Positions 32,846 to 35,525 of a stretch of DNA of 35,525 nt are shown piece after piece. Both the position numbers and the translations under genes were made by a program. The notes below the pieces were generated by a model. That model did not search any database, was not told the DNA's origin, and saw only the letters and a program-made list of their open reading frames with translations. Origin of the DNA: a bacterium. Lineage in GTDB: Bacteria > Bacillota_I > Bacilli_A > RF39 > UBA660. Positions within the stretch are counted from its first letter, which is position 1. Each line of letters starts with the position of its first letter. The DNA lies in the NCBI GenBank assembly GCA_029099845.1, contig JAQXOT010000008.1:1-35525 (forward strand), in the 5' to 3' direction.

Positions 32846-33060
32846 AGAGATAAGGTTTAACAAATTATCTCAAAAAAAAGGCCATTCTTTTCGGCAAAAA
32901 AGAAAGGCAAAATGAATAAATGTGCGAACAATACAAAGCACAATTAGACGAGCAATAAGCAATTTACAAACTTATTACATGATAATTATATAATAATTTA
33001 GAATTCTAATCAATAGGTTTTTGTAAGATTGCTGAAGTTTACGTTTTGCAATCTTTTTTT
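32846..33060 (+). ncRNA. Structured leader or small RNA ending in a terminator
   Basis: About 215 bases between the island promoter and an intrinsic terminator. Near the 5' end GAGATAA (32847-32853) pairs with TTATCTC (32865-32871). Then come C/T- and A-rich complementary stretches and a 12-codon frame starting ATGTGCGAACAA (near 32920). The end is AAGATTGC (33025-33032) with GCAATCTT (33048-33055) and a U-run to 33060. It may be an attenuated leader of the genes after it or an independent sRNA. It matches no class I recognise. Confidence 0.5.
33025..33060 (+). terminator. Terminator between leader and island genes
   Basis: AAGATTGC (33025-33032) pairs with GCAATCTT (33048-33055) over eight bases with a 15-base loop, then T to 33060. 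It stands 37 bases before the first gene of the operon, so it is an attenuator if no second promoter exists. A weak TTTACA (32963-32968) and TATATA (32987-32992) pair lies before it. Confidence 0.7.
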
Positions 33061-33097
33061 AGTTAAGAAAATAAAGACCTAGTGAGGAGATGAAAAT

Positions 33098-33223
33098 ATG
33101 GCAAATAAAATAAGAACTTCTAAAAGTGTTGCTAAAAAAGCAAGTAGTCAATTAAGAAGTAGTAAAACAACTAAAGCTACTAAGAGTGTAGCAGGTAGTG
33201 CTTTATCAAACAGAAGAAAGTAG
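33098..33223 (+). CDS. Very small basic protein, 41 residues
   Basis: MANKIRTSKSVAKKASSQLR and SVAGSALSNRRK: a Lys, Arg and Ser-rich protein with about a quarter basic residues and no acidic ones. Ser-x-x-Val and AGSALS patterns recur in small unannotated proteins of accessory islands, as far as I recall; this is not verified. GTGAGGAGATG precedes the ATG. The next gene begins ten bases later, so it is part of an operon. It could bind nucleic acid, but that is inference from charge. Confidence 0.65.
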   Translation: MANKIRTSKSVAKKASSQLRSSKTTKATKSVAGSALSNRRK

Positions 33224-33233
33224 AGGTGATAAT

Positions 33234-34106
33234 ATGATAATTGCACAAAAGAAAATATTAAAAGTACCAAAAGATATAGATGTAAATAAAAAATACTATA
33301 TCATGGTTGATGCATCAGCGGAAAATATTGCAAAATTAGATATCCCGAAATTTGAAGAAGGACTTGCGATACAACCTTCTACTAAATTTGGAATAACATC
33401 AAGAAAAAATGTTGATGGATATTATGTAGTTGAAAAATCTCTGCCTAAAGAAGAGAGATTTATTAGAACAATATATTGGGAATGGCAACTATATAATGGA
33501 GATTGGCAATCTGATTATAAAGATATTTATAAAGAGTGTTATCCTAAAACTTATTATGAACCATTTGGAATTGAAATGTTTTTAAGAAAGAATAAAACTG
33601 GAAAGGAAATTATTGTAACGGAGTCTTCTAACGATATAGATATAAGAAATATAATCAATTTATATTTAGAAGTATTTGGATATTGTGAAATATTGGATGA
33701 AAATTTAAATTCATTATTAACTGACATTAAATATATCAGAAGAAACTGGGAAATATTACCTCCGGATGTAAAAATTGAGATCAAAAGAACAAGAGCTCAT
33801 AAAAAAGAAGAATCCGAAAGAAAAAGAAAAGATTATGATCAAGTAAGATTAGATACGTTGGAAGAATATAATCCTATAGAAAGAAATATAGGTAAAAATG
33901 GATTTCAAGGATACTATGCTTATGTTTTTGGAAAAATATGTGTATTAGAAAGTCCTGTGTATGGTAATGCTACATATATTGTTGACAGAGAGGGTTGGGA
34001 AAAATCTTCTATGGAAACAAAAAGGGAGTTAATAGGTAATAAAAAATTCTTAAAAAGAATCGAACATGATTCAAAATGGTTTAACGAAATTAAAAAGTTG
34101 TTTTAA
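33234..34106 (+). CDS. Hypothetical protein, 290 residues
   Basis: Unrecognised, soluble. It begins IIAQKKILKVPKDIDVNKKY, with a central region WEWQLYNGDWQSDYKDIYKE and YEPFGIEMFLRKNKTGK, then a basic helical stretch (EIKRTRAHKKEESERKRKDY) and an ending with GYYAYVFGKICVLESPVYGN and REGWEKSSMETKRELIG. I chose ATG 33234, after GAGGTGATA; the open frame extends upstream into the small basic gene without a site. It lies in an operon with that gene and ends at a terminator. No function is claimed. Confidence 0.7.
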   Translation: MIIAQKKILKVPKDIDVNKKYYIMVDASAENIAKLDIPKFEEGLAIQPSTKFGITSRKNVDGYYVVEKSLPKEERFIRTIYWEWQLYNGDWQSDYKDIYKECYPKTYYEPFGIEMFLRKNKTGKEIIVTESSNDIDIRNIINLYLEVFGYCEILDENLNSLLTDIKYIRRNWEILPPDVKIEIKRTRAHKKEESERKRKDYDQVRLDTLEEYNPIERNIGKNGFQGYYAYVFGKICVLESPVYGNATYIVDREGWEKSSMETKRELIGNKKFLKRIEHDSKWFNEIKKLF

Positions 34107-34120
34107 AAATAATATAAAAG

Positions 34121-34145
34121 GCTCACAAAAAAAAGTGAGCTTTTT
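34121..34145 (+). terminator. Terminator of the hypothetical gene, next to the Nudix promoter
   Basis: GCTCAC (34121-34126) and GTGAGC (34135-34140) pair around eight A, then five T (34141-34145). The extended -10 of the next gene starts two bases later. Confidence 0.82.
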
Positions 34146-34146
34146 A

Positions 34147-34155
34147 TGATATAAT
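34147..34155 (+). promoter_or_regulatory. Extended -10 promoter of the Nudix-PLD operon
   Basis: TG (34147-34148), one base, then TATAAT (34150-34155). No -35 of value; the place is occupied by the A-loop of the terminator. Transcription would start near 34162, giving a very short leader before ATG 34174. Confidence 0.6.
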
Positions 34156-34173
34156 CATACATAGGTGGTTTAT

Positions 34174-34560
34174 ATGATAAAAGTTGTTGCAGCTTTAATT
34201 GAAAATGATAATAAAGTTTTACTAGCTAGACGTTCTACTGGAGATGTTAATGTATTTGGTAAGTGGGAATTTCCTGGTGGTAAAGTAGAGCAAGATGAAA
34301 ACGAATTTGATGCAATTGAAAGAGAAATAAAAGAAGAGTTTGAACTTACAATTAAAGCTAAAGAGTTTTTAATTAATAATGTATGCGAATATCCAACTAA
34401 AGTTGTTGATTTAAGATTATATAAATGTGATTATGTGTCTGGTGATTTTAATCTACATGATCATTCTGAATATAAATGGGTAGATAAAGAAGAATTATTA
34501 GAATATGATTTAGCTCCTGCTGATATTCCGTTGGCAGAGTATGTAAAGAAGGTGAAGTAA
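34174..34560 (+). CDS. Nudix hydrolase
   Basis: 128 residues. The Nudix box is GGKVEQDENEFDAIEREIKE (G-x5-E-x7-R-E) continuing EFEL; the Gly usually near the end of the box is Glu. The family hydrolyses nucleoside diphosphates linked to another group, for example (deoxy)NTPs such as 8-oxo-dGTP. VVAALIENDNKVLLARR and KWEFPGGK are of MutT type. I chose ATG 34174 after AGGTGG. Its stop overlaps the next ATG (TAATGA), so the products are coupled. Small (deoxy)NTP pyrophosphohydrolases beside PLD-helicase genes recur in Bacillota islands, by recollection. Confidence 0.9.
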   Translation: MIKVVAALIENDNKVLLARRSTGDVNVFGKWEFPGGKVEQDENEFDAIEREIKEEFELTIKAKEFLINNVCEYPTKVVDLRLYKCDYVSGDFNLHDHSEYKWVDKEELLEYDLAPADIPLAEYVKKVK

Positions 34561-35525
34561 TGAAAGATGGTATTTATGAACAGCTATTAAATAACGAGTT
34601 AAAAAGTAAATTAAATGAATCAGAGTTCTTTTATAAGACTAATACAATATTAAAATCACCAGAAAATGCTAAAAATTTAATTACGGAATATTTAAAAGAA
34701 GTAACTAGAAAAGCAATGGATTGTATTCAAGAAAAAGATGTTGATATAGAAGATAGTGAAAGAGTACTGAAAGAAATTGAAATTTGTAATGAGATTCTAG
34801 ATTTATTAAGAACTAAGTTAGATTTTGATGAGTACAAAGATTTAGATTTATCTATGGATGCAGAAGTTTTAGAATACGCATTTAAGAAATTAAATAATAA
34901 TTCATTTGATGGTAAAAATATGGTCAGACCAGTCACTTCACTAGTAGAACCAACTTTATTTACTAATAGTTCTAAAGAAATATCTTTATTGTCTGAATTA
35001 AGAAAAGAAATAGTATCATCTGATGAAGTTATGCTATTAGTTTCATTTATAAGAATGACTGGATTAATGCCTCTTTATAATGATTTAAAAGAATTTACTG
35101 CTAAAGGTAAAAAGTTAAGAGTTATATCTACTACTTATACTAAAGCAACTGAATATAAAGCTATAGAGAAGCTATTAGAATTACCTAATACATCAATAAA
35201 GATTTCATATGAAACAGATAACCAAAGATTACATGCTAAAGCATATATATTTAAAAGAAATAATGGCTTTTCAACATTTTATATTGGTTCATCTAATTTA
35301 TCAAAATCAGCTTTAGTATATGGTGATGAATGGAATGTTAAATTAACTGAAAAGAACTCACCATTAATTTATCAAAATGTTATTTCTGAATTTGAAACAT
35401 ATTGGAACTCTTATGAATATAAAACATTAAATAATACTGATGAAGATAAAGCAAAATTAAAAGATGCTTTATCATATAAAAATGAAAACATTAATTATTA
35501 TCAAAATTTAATGACATATAAACCT
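34560..35525 (+). CDS. Phospholipase D-domain protein, probable helicase (5' part)
   Basis: 322 codons, cut by the window end. After a helical N-terminal part (about 1-145), a PLD-like domain follows: LLVSFIRMTGL, KLRVISTTYTKATEYKAI, then the HKD motif LHAKAYIFKR and YIGSSNLSKSAL, and GDEWNVKLTE. This arrangement is typical of proteins in which the PLD unit is followed by a DEAD/DEAH helicase and a DUF3427 domain, which are linked to defence. The helicase is beyond the window, so that part is inference. Translation is coupled to the Nudix gene by overlap of TAA and ATG. Confidence 0.75.
   Translation, partial: MKDGIYEQLLNNELKSKLNESEFFYKTNTILKSPENAKNLITEYLKEVTRKAMDCIQEKDVDIEDSERVLKEIEICNEILDLLRTKLDFDEYKDLDLSMDAEVLEYAFKKLNNNSFDGKNMVRPVTSLVEPTLFTNSSKEISLLSELRKEIVSSDEVMLLVSFIRMTGLMPLYNDLKEFTAKGKKLRVISTTYTKATEYKAIEKLLELPNTSIKISYETDNQRLHAKAYIFKRNNGFSTFYIGSSNLSKSALVYGDEWNVKLTEKNSPLIYQNVISEFETYWNSYEYKTLNNTDEDKAKLKDALSYKNENINYYQNLMTYKP

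Noticed and set aside
1-35525. CRISPR array, tRNA genes, rRNA genes or insertion sequence ends
   Set aside because: No spaced direct repeats, cloverleaf sequences, rRNA segments or transposase frames were seen. The only sign of a mobile segment is the broken amidase gene.

Overview
The window is a stretch of a low-GC Bacillota-type chromosome, close to Bacilli or mollicute-like gut lineages. The evidence is strong AT bias, Gram-positive Shine-Dalgarno sites (AGGAGG and GGTGA types), the gene order of the spc and alpha ribosomal operons, a type VIIb-like EssC, and small genes of Bacilli type. TGA is read as stop (for example at the end of map), so this is not the Mycoplasma code. No species can be named from sequence alone.

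Region 1 (1-8960) is the distal S10/spc/alpha ribosomal operon, from the end of rplN to rplQ, with secY, adk, map, infA, rpmJ and rpoA in conventional order. It lacks rpmD (L30) between rpsE and rplO. Region 2 (8961-15270) continues the usual Bacilli order toward truA, rplM and rpsI, but it is altered. The ecfA1-ecfA2-ecfT slot holds an unknown gene, a short-chain dehydrogenase and two decayed EcfA-like ATPases, with no ecfT. A two-gene insert of unknown function with its own promoter separates truA from rplM.

Region 3 (15378-17255) has an orphan holin-endolysin pair and a ZIP metal transporter. Region 4 (17363-26383) centres on a very small type VII secretion locus. It has EssC, the ubiquitin-like EsaB/YukD and two small related helical proteins, but no recognisable WXG100, EssA, EssB or EsaA gene. 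It is flanked by an amidase, a SpoIID-like protein with altered motifs and a zinc-dependent phospholipase-C-like protein, which gives an envelope-oriented neighbourhood.

Region 5 (26505-30334) has an Abi_2/AbiF-type HEPN protein overlapping an HtrA protease gene, a 35-codon ORF ending in a terminator, and a PRPP synthetase. About 350 nt of minus-strand sequence (about 29987-30334) then forms a promoter- and terminator-bounded, highly structured RNA that I cannot assign to a known class. A 598-residue membrane-anchored protein of unknown function follows.

Region 6 (32405-35525) starts with an amidase gene cut off at its third metal ligand. Past the break lie a promoter, a structured leader with its own terminator, a tiny basic protein, an unknown 290-residue protein, a Nudix hydrolase, and the start of a phospholipase-D-type protein of the kind usually fused to a DEAD helicase. 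This looks like an accessory, probably defence-related, island that continues beyond the window.

Many promoters here use an extended -10 (TGNTATAAT). At three places a terminator hairpin runs straight into the next promoter.
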